DNA from: Mesorhabditis belari
Taxonomy: Eukaryota; Nematoda; Chromadorea; Rhabditida; Rhabditidae
Reading direction: 5' to 3'
DNA length: 64,000 bases
NCBI GenBank assembly: GCA_958450365.1
Contig: CAUEEP010000742.1
Location: 2,958,501-3,022,500, forward strand
Shown here: positions 39,005-49,851 of the stretch, piece by piece
Numbering within the stretch: position 1 is the stretch's first letter
Layout: every line of letters begins with the position of its first letter
Program-made: the position numbers and the translations under genes
The notes under the pieces: model-generated
What the model was told of the DNA's origin: nothing
Seen by the model: the letters and a program-made list of their open reading frames with translations, nothing else
Database searches by the model: none

Positions 39005-40381
39005 CTATTTACTCTTCTTGACCCTAAACATCGCTCCATGCCCCGGCACAACAATTTCGGTCATTTCGAGAATCTCGTCGCGACTTCTGAAAGCAGAATA
39101 TCTTAATTATAAGTTAAATACAATACTCGGGGGCATTTAGTTGCTGCATAATTTTGAATGCAACTTTCAGGGGTATATTGTAGTCAATCGGACATGGTAT
39201 TCTCTATTCAAAAGCTCTAGCTAGCTACCGAAAAAAAGAAACTATACAAACCGTTGATGATCGTCCGGATATCGACTATTCGCCCGCCAATCGTTCTCAT
39301 CATTCTCGTGCTCAAAGAGATCCCCTGAAAGTGAATTTGTTAAAAACTCTGCACCCTTCTTGGTCATTACATTACCAGTCGTTTACAATAAGTAGTAGTA
39401 TTATAAAACAAACTTTACAATATCTCGGAGAACATTCCTTCACTCACCAGCCACTACAACCGTTCCCATTTCCTCATCTCGTACAATCACCGCCAAATCG
39501 TTATCGGTATGACCTCGAAATTTTCGAATTGAGATCCGAGCGGTGAGTGAGATCTCCTAAAAATCGAAGCTACTGCTATATTTGCTATATTTTTGGGCAG
39601 AAGCTTGGGCTTAAATGCTGGTATTTAGCTTTCCTCAGTCATTTTCCATCCAAACTGACCAGGAAAAGGCAGTGTCAATATTTTTCAATATTTCTAGGTT
39701 CCAAAATGTTCTTTAACCCATCAAATAGCTTTAGATTTACTCTTTCCAAACCATTTCCCCAACAAACCTTCTCCGTACTCGAATACACTCGATCCGGTGA
39801 TCGCACATCGTTATCCATGTAGATTCGCGCATTCCCGAAGCGGCCCAAATTTGCGCAATGATCCAAATGCCCATGCGTGATCACAACCTGGAAGCACTTG
39901 TGAATTCAGAGAACTTGCCTTACCCTTACCGTATCAATATCCCCAACCGCCAATCCTCTTTTCCTCAGTCCATCCTCGATCTCCGTCCAATTATCCGGCG
40001 ATCCAACATCCACCAAAATCTTCTCTTTTCCATCGTCGATCAGGGTCACCTGCGAGTTTTTGGTCTTAAAATTTGAGTTAAAATTTAGACGTTTTAAACT
40101 CTAAAGAGAAGTTTGGCTTATTGTCAGAATTATGCCAATTAATGATGGTTCAGTAAACGGACAACTGTAACGAACAAAGGCTGCAAGTTGTTTGTTAAAT
40201 TGTGAGAAAAACGGGAGTGGAACAATTTGGACAATCAACTTGACCCTGTTTAAGTTTGTAAACCCGTGCGAGCATTGTATCAGCACAAAAATGCACTCAC
40301 CGATCCCTCGGCCATTGTTCCATTCGCCCCACTCCTTTCCGTTTCTCTCACAAACCCGACCACAATTTGATCGATTTTCAT
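39005..40381 (-). CDS. MBLAC1: MBLAC1-like metallo-beta-lactamase hydrolase
   Basis: Six in-phase exons, 40301-40381, 39930-40049, 39768-39887, 39448-39556, 39252-39324 and 39005-39086, give 194 aa. The metallo-beta-lactamase fold is shown by the zinc motif THGHLDH (exon 3), GHTDND (exon 4), GTVVVAGDLFE across exons 4-5, and PGHGAMF near the C-terminus. These match human MBLAC1, reported to cleave histone pre-mRNA, and C. elegans SWIP-10, a glial protein that affects dopamine neurons. At 194 aa it is shorter than human MBLAC1 (about 266 aa), so a loop or N-terminal part is missing or an exon was overlooked between 39557 and 39767. The ATG lies 241 bp after the MRPL4 stop, fitting the last place in an operon, but I see no clean TTTCAG before it. 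Confidence 0.88.
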
Positions 40382-40622
40382 CGCGTCGAGGGCTTACTCA
40401 TGATTAACATAAATAAAAAAGCGTCATAATAGCTCTACGCCAAAAAGACTTGTCGCAGAAAATGCTTTAATTGGAAAAATACTTACCAAAGACAAGAATT
40501 TATTCAAAACAACCAATTGAAAAACGAAAAACAAGACTCAACAAAAAAGAAACAAAAGATATTCAAGTGTTACTCAACTCAAAAATTTCATAACTACAAA
40601 CAATCTACAATGCTATTCCTTT

Positions 40623-42246
40623 TTATACAAACGGTGCCTGTTGTGGGTGTTCTTCCTTTTCGCCCTCTCGCAACAATGTCTCTTTCATGTCCTTGTAGCA
40701 GTATTTCTTCTGAAGAGTGTCAGCACGGTGTTTGTGCTGAAGGAGACGGGATTCGACCAACTCAAGAGCCTAAAAGATTTGATACAATGTGGCTTGGCTA
40801 AATTAAAAAAAAATAAAATGCGTTTTATCAAGTACATGATCAAACGAGTAAATGATATACGCAGAGTATAGTTTTTCATTGGAAATTTAACTGGAAAAGC
40901 CAAAATATGCTACAAAAACCAACCTTTTGACTAAAAACCACCGTGTCGTATTTGAGAATCGAGAAGCAATTCAGTCCATAGAAGGGCATCACTGTCATCG
41001 ATGGGAGTTGACTCGTCGCCTCAGCTAGTCCACCAGTGATCTGTAAACGAACCGATTAGTGCAAGTATCAATTTTTGTTCGCAACATATTGACAACAAAC
41101 TAACCGTGTCCGTGTCGTTCACAAAAAGCACACTGTATCCCCAATTCCGTTCCTCAGCCAAATCCATCAGATACTGTGGATCACCATCGGCGAGCTGAGC
41201 ACAAAAAGATCATCAGCATTTCATTCAAAAGCTTTACCTCATCTAATCGATCGACAATTTGGAGATCATCTTGTGCGTGTTTGACTGTGAGAGCAACGCA
41301 GAGACCTAAAAATTACAACATCCCGTAGTTATGACAGCTTACGCTATTCGCTTAAAATTAAATCCACTCACCTTGTATCCTCAACGAATCGGGCAACATG
41401 TAGAACCACGTCCTCGGTCCTCTCGCTCCGTGCGCAAAACCGCCTCGGCTAAAGTGCGGAGCTCGAATACTTCCCGCGTGATGGCGACCGGTTCGCTTCT
41501 GTGGCCAAGGCTTTGCTCCTGAGAGTTAAAAATTTACATGTGAAGTTTAATTTGGTTTATTTTATAAAAATTTCCTTCTAAAGCCACTCACCTCCACCCG
41601 GCATCTCTCCTTTGCTTAACATTTTCGTCAACTGCAGATTTCGGTAATTCTAAACGGAGAGGTTGTCTTTGGTCGTAAATTTCAAACTGTACCTCTTGCC
41701 AAGTGATATTTCTGTGCAAAATGTCGAGTCGAGGTGACACGCGAAACACGTCTGGATGAAGATCGACGAGACCAAGCTAAAAATAGCATTAACCATGTGC
41801 AAGAATTCGGTAAAGTAAAAAGAAACCTTTTGTTCCTTGATCGAGTTGAACGAGGTAACCCACGCTTGAGGAATCTCTACGAAAGGACTCTTGGGTAAAC
41901 GCCACAGTGGCCGATCCTCGATTGACGGTGATGAAGAAGACTCCTAAAACTTTGATCATTGGGTAATTTAGCACTAAAACGCAAGAAACTGTATTTACTA
42001 TGGACGGACACTTTCCAGTATCGGGACACACACACACACGATTCACAATTCAAAATAGTTCATCGCCAGTTCATCGATTAACTGTACCTGTATCTCGAAT
42101 GTCCCATCCTCTGAAGTGGTTTGTGCCTCGGGAACGCTCGCATCCACATCTCGTCTCCCTTTTCTCGTTGTTTCCTTTGTGGAGACCCCTCTCGTGCCGA
42201 TTACTCGATTCACCCAAACTCCCCGTCCAAGCCTCGACACAAACAT
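40623..42246 (-). CDS. MRPL4: Mitochondrial large-subunit ribosomal protein uL4m
   Basis: Nine exons in phase: 42088-42246, 41827-41943, 41693-41776, 41592-41649, 41372-41518, 41238-41305, 41105-41194, 40924-41040, 40623-40769; 328 aa (human about 311). The N-terminus is Arg-rich without acidic residues for about 24 residues, as in a mitochondrial import signal. Family motifs follow in order: LVDLHPDVFRVSPRLDILHR, WQENYR, KPWPQKRTGRHHAGSIRAP, GGFAHGARGPR, YMLPDSLRIQGLCVALTVK, AQDDL and GDPQYL. uL4 lines the exit tunnel of the ribosome. TTTAG lies 3 nt before the ATG (trans-splice acceptor), and MRPS2 ends 278 bp upstream on the same strand. Confidence 0.95.
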
Positions 42247-42256
42247 CGTCTAAACA
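42247..42256 (-). promoter_or_regulatory. Probable trans-splice acceptor of MRPL4
   Basis: Minus-strand TGTTTAG is followed by ACG and the ATG. With no exon upstream, a spliced leader would be joined here; the 275-bp distance to the MRPS2 stop fits an SL2-type operon gene. Confidence 0.6.
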
Positions 42257-42524
42257 GAACATGTGGTATGTGACACTTAACCTAAGAACTTTCCCAGTGT
42301 TCAGTAAAAATGGTCGTTGAGAAATTGAGTAATAAAAATTATTCAGGAGCTACAGAATCGGTTACAAAGTATCAAATGGAGATCCATAACGACAAAACCA
42401 AAACTTCTCCGTTATCAAACGTTTATTCTCCACAAATCAACAAGAAAATATCAAAAACAAGATGAAACAATCAATTTTCCTAAAAACTAGCAAAATCTAC
42501 AAAAAATATAGTCAACGTTTTAAA

Positions 42525-43946
42525 TTAAAACTCCAACTGTTGTTGCTTCTTGCGGTAAGCCTTTCCCCTCGTGATAGCTTCTTTGAATAACCTACAAGTT
42601 GAAAATTTAGCTACTAGATGATTCGAAAAAGATAAAGCTTTTTAGTGTCTACATATGCGTGAGCAAGTTTTCAAGCTAAACTTTAAGCTGACTCCAACCT
42701 CAACAAATATTCGGCGCTTTGTGGTGTATCATCGTTGGCCGGGATCAAATACGTCAAATAGGCGGGATCTGTGTTCGAGTCAACAACGCCAACCTAAAAG
42801 AGAAAACTCTTAATCAAATTAAAACTTGCCTGAAATGTTATTAAATGCAAAAAAATACCGTAGGAATCGTCAGTTTGGCCGCCTCAATAATTGCTGGGTG
42901 GGGCTCGTTCAGCGAGGTGAGCGTTGAGAGAAAAATTATCTGAAAAAGCAAGATTATTCCGTTAAAAGTTTATTTTAGCTTGCCGTATCAGGCAAACGAA
43001 TCGTGGCGCCAACGAGTTGTGCCGAGTTCGTCAATGTGCCCTCTTGCCAGCGACGACAATGCGAATACTCGCCCAACTAAAAAACCAAAATGTGCTTGAA
43101 TTTTACAATTCGTAAATTTACAAGGCAGCAATGGCATCTTTAGGCTACAAATGGTCTAGTATTTTAGCTTTCAAAGCATTCCTGTTTACATCACCTTATC
43201 TTAACCCACTTCTTTGGCCGTTTTCTCAACGTTCAACATCGACTCCCGGTTCGTCGTCACAAAGAGGATGATCCCACCACGAGCCGCAACATGAGCCACA
43301 AAGTTAAGCGCCCGAACGATGAATCTGAAAAGAAAAGCAATAAAGTTTACTAAATTGCCTGCTTAGGAAATACACCAAATTTACGAACTTCTTTGTGACG
43401 TCGAGATCGAAGATGCAAATGCCGAGTCGCTCCCCATAAAGCGCCCACTTCATGTTGTCGTTTAGCGTTCCTATCTAAACGTGGCTAATCATAACTGATC
43501 AAATTTACACTCTACCTTGTGCCCCAGATGTAATCGTGCATCGAACATCTCCTTCACGTTCACCAGTGATTCCAAATTGAAATAGTCATCCGCTTGTAGT
43601 TCTTCGGAGACGTAAGGCCTAAAACAAACAAATTTCTTCTAGAATCTCGAATTTACTCACTTCAATGACGTAGATTGTGTAGAGGCTTTCTCGAGAGCGC
43701 TTATTGATGGCACTTTGATGTCGCGGTGAATGGAAGGAGCCGGAATTGACGAGGTCGATTGTTGGTGTTGTTGAAGAGTGTTCGAAGCACCTAAAAATAG
43801 AAGTTTTCTAGGAGATAAAGGACGAGATGCTGAGCATGTTTGGCCATTAGATAAAAGTAGAATTCATTACTTGTGGTGGCCTTTTGTCGAGAGAGAAAAA
43901 GTGATCGATGTGAGGGAAAAGCCGGCGAAGTGAACACTCGTCGCAT
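42525..43946 (-). CDS. MRPS2: Mitochondrial small-subunit ribosomal protein uS2m
   Basis: Nine exons in phase: 43871-43946, 43661-43790, 43516-43618, 43389-43474, 43210-43324, 42984-43076, 42859-42939, 42699-42793, 42525-42591; 281 aa. The first 25 residues (MRRVFTSPAFPSHRSLF...) suit a mitochondrial targeting peptide, then a Ser/Gln-rich linker. uS2 motifs: LHLGHKIGTLNDNMKWALYG, RLGICIFDLD, GGIILFVTTNRE, RLPDTIIFLST, IPTVGVVDSNTDP and IPANDDTPQS. The donor of the intron after 42984 is GC (ACG|GCAAGC), a rare GC-AG intron, while all others are GT-AG. TTTTTAG stands 2 nt before the ATG, so this gene is probably trans-spliced too and may lead the operon with MRPL4. Confidence 0.95.
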
Positions 43947-44520
43947 CTCTAAAAAGCAATTGCAATTAATGTATTGGCTGATGTCAGACGATAGAATTGA
44001 ATTGATTTTTTCAGAAATATTTCAGGATTCAATAACCTCATCAAACTTCATACAACAATAAAATAAACATTTATTTACGATCAAACAGAAAAATAAACAA
44101 AAATCGCACAGGCATCAGTGCATATCGTATAACCAAATTGATAGCGCAAAAATAAACATTTTCCCAGAGAACAATAAAAACGAAAACTCGCAAAATTTTA
44201 CAAAACCCAGACCAACCCAAGGGGAAAAACCAAGAGCAGAAGAATGACTCGTACGAACAAAAAAAATTGACGAGCAAGAAAAGTGCTAATTTGGCGAGAT
44301 AAAGCAACACCGGAGAAAAAACGAAAACATTTTGAGCCGCTTTTATTATGAAAATAGAAGTTTATAAATAAAAAAATATTTCCCTGGAAAAGCCACACAT
44401 AAAGCTGAAAGCACTAGAAACAATGATTTTGAAATGAAAACAAATTCAACCTGTATCGAAAATGAGCAAAATTGAAGCAACGTGAACAAAGAGCACAATA
44501 TGGTTTTTACTACAAGAAGA
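43947..44520. other. Intergenic between NAA35 and MRPS2
   Basis: About 570 bp, AT-rich, no exon. Minus-strand CTTTTTAG (43949-43956) next to the MRPS2 start is the likely trans-splice acceptor. Confidence 0.5.
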
Positions 44521-47500
44521 TCATTGGAGACGCATCATTGGGTAGGCTGGTGATTCGGTGAACTCGAAGTGAATCCTGGAAATGAAAATAAAAACCCATG
44601 GTGGTGAGTGTTTAAGTCACTCAGTCAAAAGCGAAATAACAATTTTCTATTCTAAACCAAAACTACTGACCTCGAGTTTGGCATTCGTCCCGACGAGAAG
44701 AGGCGCAGCACGACAATGTTGTTCTTGCACACTTTTAGCAACGAGTTACCCTTCGCAACTAAATCAGAAGCGGCTCAAAGGTGCCTAGGTTTCTAATAGA
44801 CTGACTTAAGCACTCACCATAACGATCGCTGAGTTGACCCTGTTCCAATTGAATTCGGGCCATGTCGAAAGCTTCAACGGCATCAGAAAGCAATTGCGAA
44901 TGGCCACCAGAAACGAGCGAGTCGAGGCTAGAAATATCGGCTTATTATCATTTCTTAAATTGTCATTATTTACCGACTGTCCCTCCTATAACGCGCGTAG
45001 TTCAAGTCGCAAAGAGGTTGAAGTTGCTTAAATGGTACCATTCGATGAGCAAAGCGCAGTTCCTCCGAGTTCGCCTCCCACATTGGCACCTAAACAAAAA
45101 AATTTGCTCAATTGCGATTTTCTGGAGCGAAAGCGCATAACAAACGTACAATAATCTTTCCCATTAATTGTAGTGCAAGTGCGGCCCTGAACATTCCATC
45201 ACAAATCGCCATTTCAATCATCAGGAATGCGTTCTCGGCTTTGTATTCTCGTAGTCTAAATTTGATTGCTCATTTAAAAAAACCATGTCAACGTTGCTAG
45301 ACATATTAGAAGTGATCTCATTAAGCTACGACAAACAAGTGCTAAATGTGTTATCCAGATTGCTTATTTTTTTATTAGATAGGTATGCCTAGGATTCTTT
45401 TCGTTTTTTTTTGCAACCGACTTCGTTTTTTTTCTCGAATCTTTATTTGACACTTTCGTCACCGACGTCTTCCCTTTTTTCGATCCTAAAGTCACAAGTT
45501 GAACTCAACCAACGAAATTTGCAAATCAACCTGTAGAACTAAGTCCATTTGCCAGATAGCTGTAGGCTCGATCGTTTCCGCTGCACAACCATTTCATCAC
45601 GATATCTCCGTAGAACCTAAACATTTCTGCATTTTTGCGTAAATTTTCCAAAAAACTCACCAATACATGTAAGTGTACTCATACGGAGCAATCAATTCTT
45701 GTTGAAACGAGCTCTCCAAGTAGAGACGCATCAAGCGCAAGGTTTCACTGATGAAAAAGGTTCCAAGATGGAGTCCTCCCTGCATATTATAGTTGAGAGG
45801 TGCCTGAAAAGAGATTAGATTTTAATCTAGACATAACTTTGAGCCTAGCAACCACCGGGGCTCACCACCAAATTCTAGATTCTTAGTGTAACAAGGTTCA
45901 AGAAATTACCGAGCTTCCGGAACAAAATCTCAGACATTGTTTGTCCAAATCGTCGGCATCCATTTCAAGAATGCAAAAATCGCTAATCGAATGGACGAGC
46001 TTCTCGCGTTGACGCGGCAAATTACTTCCTAAATATACAACTTATCGAAGTTATAGGTTACAAATTAGGTTTGAAGTTTCAGTTTTCGTTTGAAAAGCTA
46101 ACAAAATAGGCGCTCACCAAAAACTTGGGAAATCAGCAGAAACGCTTTCGTCATATTCGAAACCATTAACGACCACATATTTTTTATTCCCGGGTCGCCC
46201 AGCAAACCAGTGCTAAAAGGCAAATTTTATAAGAAAGGCAAAGTTTTTGCCTACTCTGTATCAAGCAATGGTGGCGCGAGTGCATTCTTCAGCGAGTCGA
46301 CGCAAAGGTCTGACAAAGCGCGCTTACCCAACACATGGTCGTCGAGCGGAAAAAGCATCAGCTGAATTTAAAACATACTTTTATCAAATAGACTCTAAAA
46401 ATCTTTTGTAGGTTCGAATCAATTGAAATCCATTTACTTGCAGAACCGATCGAGTAAAAGCCGTCGAGAACTTCGCCTCGCTGTACTCGCGCACGTAGGC
46501 AATCATTGATCCAGGCTCGGAGACAGCATCTGAATCATAAATTCGACTTTGTAAATTAACGACAACACTCTTTAAGCTAACATAAACAAGCACGATCTGC
46601 GGACTGGATTTAACGTTTTAGGAAACAAGTTATGCTTGCTAAATGGTCGATGTAACGAGAAGCTCATGTTTCGGCATAAATTCGCAAACGGAACTTGTTT
46701 TCTATAACATGACTTCCGGTCCACAGACTATGCTTGAACATAACATTTTAAATTCCTTTGAAAGTTTACCTGGCACTTCCATTGGCAAACGAAGCAGCAT
46801 TTGAACCATCTCGACAAGGTAGGGGATAGCTCGTTTACGCGGAATCATCTCAGCTCTAAAGTTTTAAAAAAATGCGTTTGGTTATTACATAGTTTAGTAA
46901 AAAACAAACTTTCGTGGAAAAGTGGCTGGCAACTTTCTCCTGTTCAAATCGGGCTCGAACGCTGGCAACCAAGCAAAGTCCTCTAAAAACAAATCATCGA
47001 TTAGTGCTTAATTGGTGCCAAATTCAGAGATTCAGAGATGAAAAACAACCATCATCCCTTTCGCTCCTCGATCCAAGATGCCAAGTATCAGCCATTACTA
47101 CAGCATTTTTAAGGCATGTTTGTAAATCCTCAGTGGTATGACGTAAGTTCGGACTAAAAAAAATTGTTTAGCAATGGTGCTCTTTGTGAATAGGCGTGAA
47201 TCTTCAAGTTGCTGGTCTAAGATTATTAAAAACTACTAAATTAAAACTACCGAAAAGTCGCGACGGGCGTTGGATTCGCCTTATCGATGTTGTCGAGGAT
47301 GATGGTGTGGATGGGAGTAAGGTTGATAATAGCCTAAAGAAAACACATTTGAATGCAAAATTCGAGTTAAACGAGTACACGCTTCTCCCAAGTAAAGTAA
47401 TGCACCTGCGTTAATGTTCTAACAAAGGCCAACCGTGCAGCGATCGACCCCATCACTAATCTTTCTGCGGCATCATCATCAGCGCACTAAAAAACGCTTT

Positions 47501-48769
47501 TGAAAAAAAACACCAGCTTTTTGATGACCTTTAACAAACTAGCCTTAGTAGAGCCTTATTTCAGCATATTAAGAGTTAAGTTAAATTAAGTCAAAAGCTA
47601 CCTACATTCGTCATTTTAGCTTCTGATTCCAGAGATGCTTCGATCGCCTCAAGCTCGATCCTGATTACTTTGTAATCCTTTTGAAATGGAATGCATGGAT
47701 ATGGATTTGTAACGTTGAAATCTTCCTAAATGGAACAAATAAACCGATATTCGAAATAAACCCATACTTCCTCCGAAACGCTGGCCGTTGTGATGATATT
47801 ATTGATGTAGTAGATGAGCTGATTCATCGCGTGACCAAAAGTGCCCAAAATGTCCACTTTATTGACAAGGTTTGCATTGACGAGAAGGACGTTCGTGTAT
47901 AACTAAACAAGATATCATTCATTGGGTGATGCCACCGGAAGCTGACTGTTTGAGCCAAAGATCCCCCTTCCAGCCAGGTCACCAGCGCCGACAGAGTTGC
48001 ATCCAGTGTGGCCAATGTTTCGGGCAAGTAATTCAGCGAAAGGGCACCCTAAAATAAACTTATATTTGTATCACCTTTGACCTTTTTGAACCTAATGAAA
48101 TAAACCACAAACACGCACTTCTCGTCGACACTTCGCGAATCCTAGGTCGGGCCGCGTCCTCACCAATCCGACGTCCATCTTCGGGTCCATCAACTCGATT
48201 GCCGACATCGCTTCGAACATCGAAAAATTCGGTGCTATCGCCAACTCGCCAAGCTCGAGCCCTAAAAGAAGTGATTGCTTAGAATATTATCAAACTACAA
48301 ACCTTGACAACTCTCGAAAAACTCGTCGGTGATGTCCACCCATTTCTCACGGGATCTCTCTGGACGGGAAGTACCGCTACTGCTGGCACCTATTTCTTCG
48401 CGAATTGCTAGCGTGCCGAGTCGCTAAAGTACAAAATTTGCTCAAGCTCAACTTATAACAACCCTTGTTAACAACTCAACTCCGAATTCGCTACCTTTTT
48501 CAAAAATGCGAAAAGCTTCTCCAAAAAGCGCATCACTTTGCAAAATATCGAGGCTGGCTAATAAAGTTTGTTAAGCTTTTGTTGAAGTCCGCTGAATCTC
48601 ATTTTTCGCTTGTTTTCTAGCTTAAGTGTTGGGCTTAGACTGGTCAAAGTCTAATAAATTCATTAACTCCAGTAATGTTGTCGATACTATGCTCGAGCTT
48701 AAAAGCCAATAAAACCTTCTCTTCTCTCACCTTCTCTACTTCTTTCACAACTTCATCATCGCTGGCCAT
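44521..48769 (-). CDS. NAA35: NatC N-terminal acetyltransferase auxiliary subunit (Mak10)
   Basis: Anchors the NatC complex (with NAA30 and NAA38) to ribosomes for acetylation of Met-Leu/Ile/Phe N-termini. Twenty-four short exons keep one phase and give 787 aa (human 725): first 48731-48769, then 48495-48557, 48303-48423, 48119-48261, 47947-48048, 47768-47902, 47606-47725, 47406-47486, 47251-47333, 47050-47153, 46910-46982, 46770-46855, 46438-46529, 46255-46361, 46118-46212, 45910-46028, 45661-45803, 45531-45616, 45389-45485, 45150-45255, 44974-45089, 44818-44927, 44671-44758, 44521-44575. Motifs: WVDITDEFFES, MFEAMSAIELMDPKMDVG, WLEGGSLAQT, RQREKLVHSISDF, a Lys-rich stretch (exon 19) and MFRAALAL. 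The exon 19 donor is unclear; a GC donor at 45388 keeps phase. The intron at 47903-47946 is 44 nt. Confidence 0.94.
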
Positions 48770-48983
48770 TCCCTCGATCCGATCGTTCCAAACAACACAA
48801 AGAAAGTCACCTGAAAATGAAAAGTTTTAGCAAAGGTCAACGAATTTCAATATGAAAAGCAGAGAAAAACGGTTTAACAAGGATTCTTGGGTATTCCATA
48901 CTTTCAAAGCACTTTCTAGAATAGCTTATGCCATTAAATTAAATAAAAACCTTTTGAAAAGCGGTTAAATTTTGGGTCAAATG

Positions 48984-49482
48984 AGTGGGACAAATGCGAC
49001 CTTTTTTTGGCACACCCGGACATTTGCGCACCTTTTTTCCGCACTCAGCTCATTAGCGCACCTTTTTTCGCGTTTTAAAAAAGCTCTAAAAAGCTAATAT
49101 TAACCAATTTCTATTCCAAAAGTTGTTTTTCTAGGTAATTTTAGGGCGTAGAATCGAAATTTTGACATATCAGAGCTTGTGGAAGCGAACGGACGGAGTT
49201 ATACAAAGAGAAAAATCGACAATTTTCTGTAATTTGATCTAGCCGTTTTGTCTTTCAAATTGGTCTTTCAAATTGGTTCCACAAGCTCTGATATGCCAAA
49301 ATTTCGATTCTACGCCCTAAAATTACCTAGAAAAACAACTTTTGAAATCGAAATTGGTTAATATTAGCTTTTTAGAGCTTTTTTAAAACGCGAAAAAAGG
49401 TGCGCTAATGGGCAAAGTGGGGAAAAAAAGGTGCGCAAATGTCCGGGTGCGCAAAAAAAAAAGGTCGCATTTGTCCCACTCC
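48984..49482. mobile_element. Fold-back element, GGGACAAATGCGACC family, copy 1
   Basis: Near-perfect palindrome of 499 bp: GTGGGACAAATGCGACCTTT at the left, the reverse complement at the right, meeting near 49225. Lies between NAA35 and the BRMS1-like gene. A second copy sits in an intron at 59235-59628. Confidence 0.85.
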
Positions 49483-49851
49483 CGTTCGCGTAAATTACAA
49501 ACTTGCAAAGTTTGGTTTAATACTTTTATTCCTTTACAAAAGGTATTCAACCAATTAACTAAATGGCATGGCAATTTCCTGTCAAATATGTGATTTTGCA
49601 TTTAAATCGAGATATTAAGCAAGTTTCACACGGAAAACCCTCTTTTCACGCAAAAGTTTCAACTTTTTCCAAAAATTTATTTATTCTTGTGTGCAGAAGT
49701 GTCGGAAACCCGTGAAAAAGACAAAATCGCAAATAAATGACAAAATTTTTAAAGAAAAAAAGGGCAAAAATTTGGGATGTGATATTTCGGAACTGTAAGA
49801 TTTCTAGAAAACTGTAGTTTTCGAGTTTTCTTTTCCATTTCCCTACTCAAA

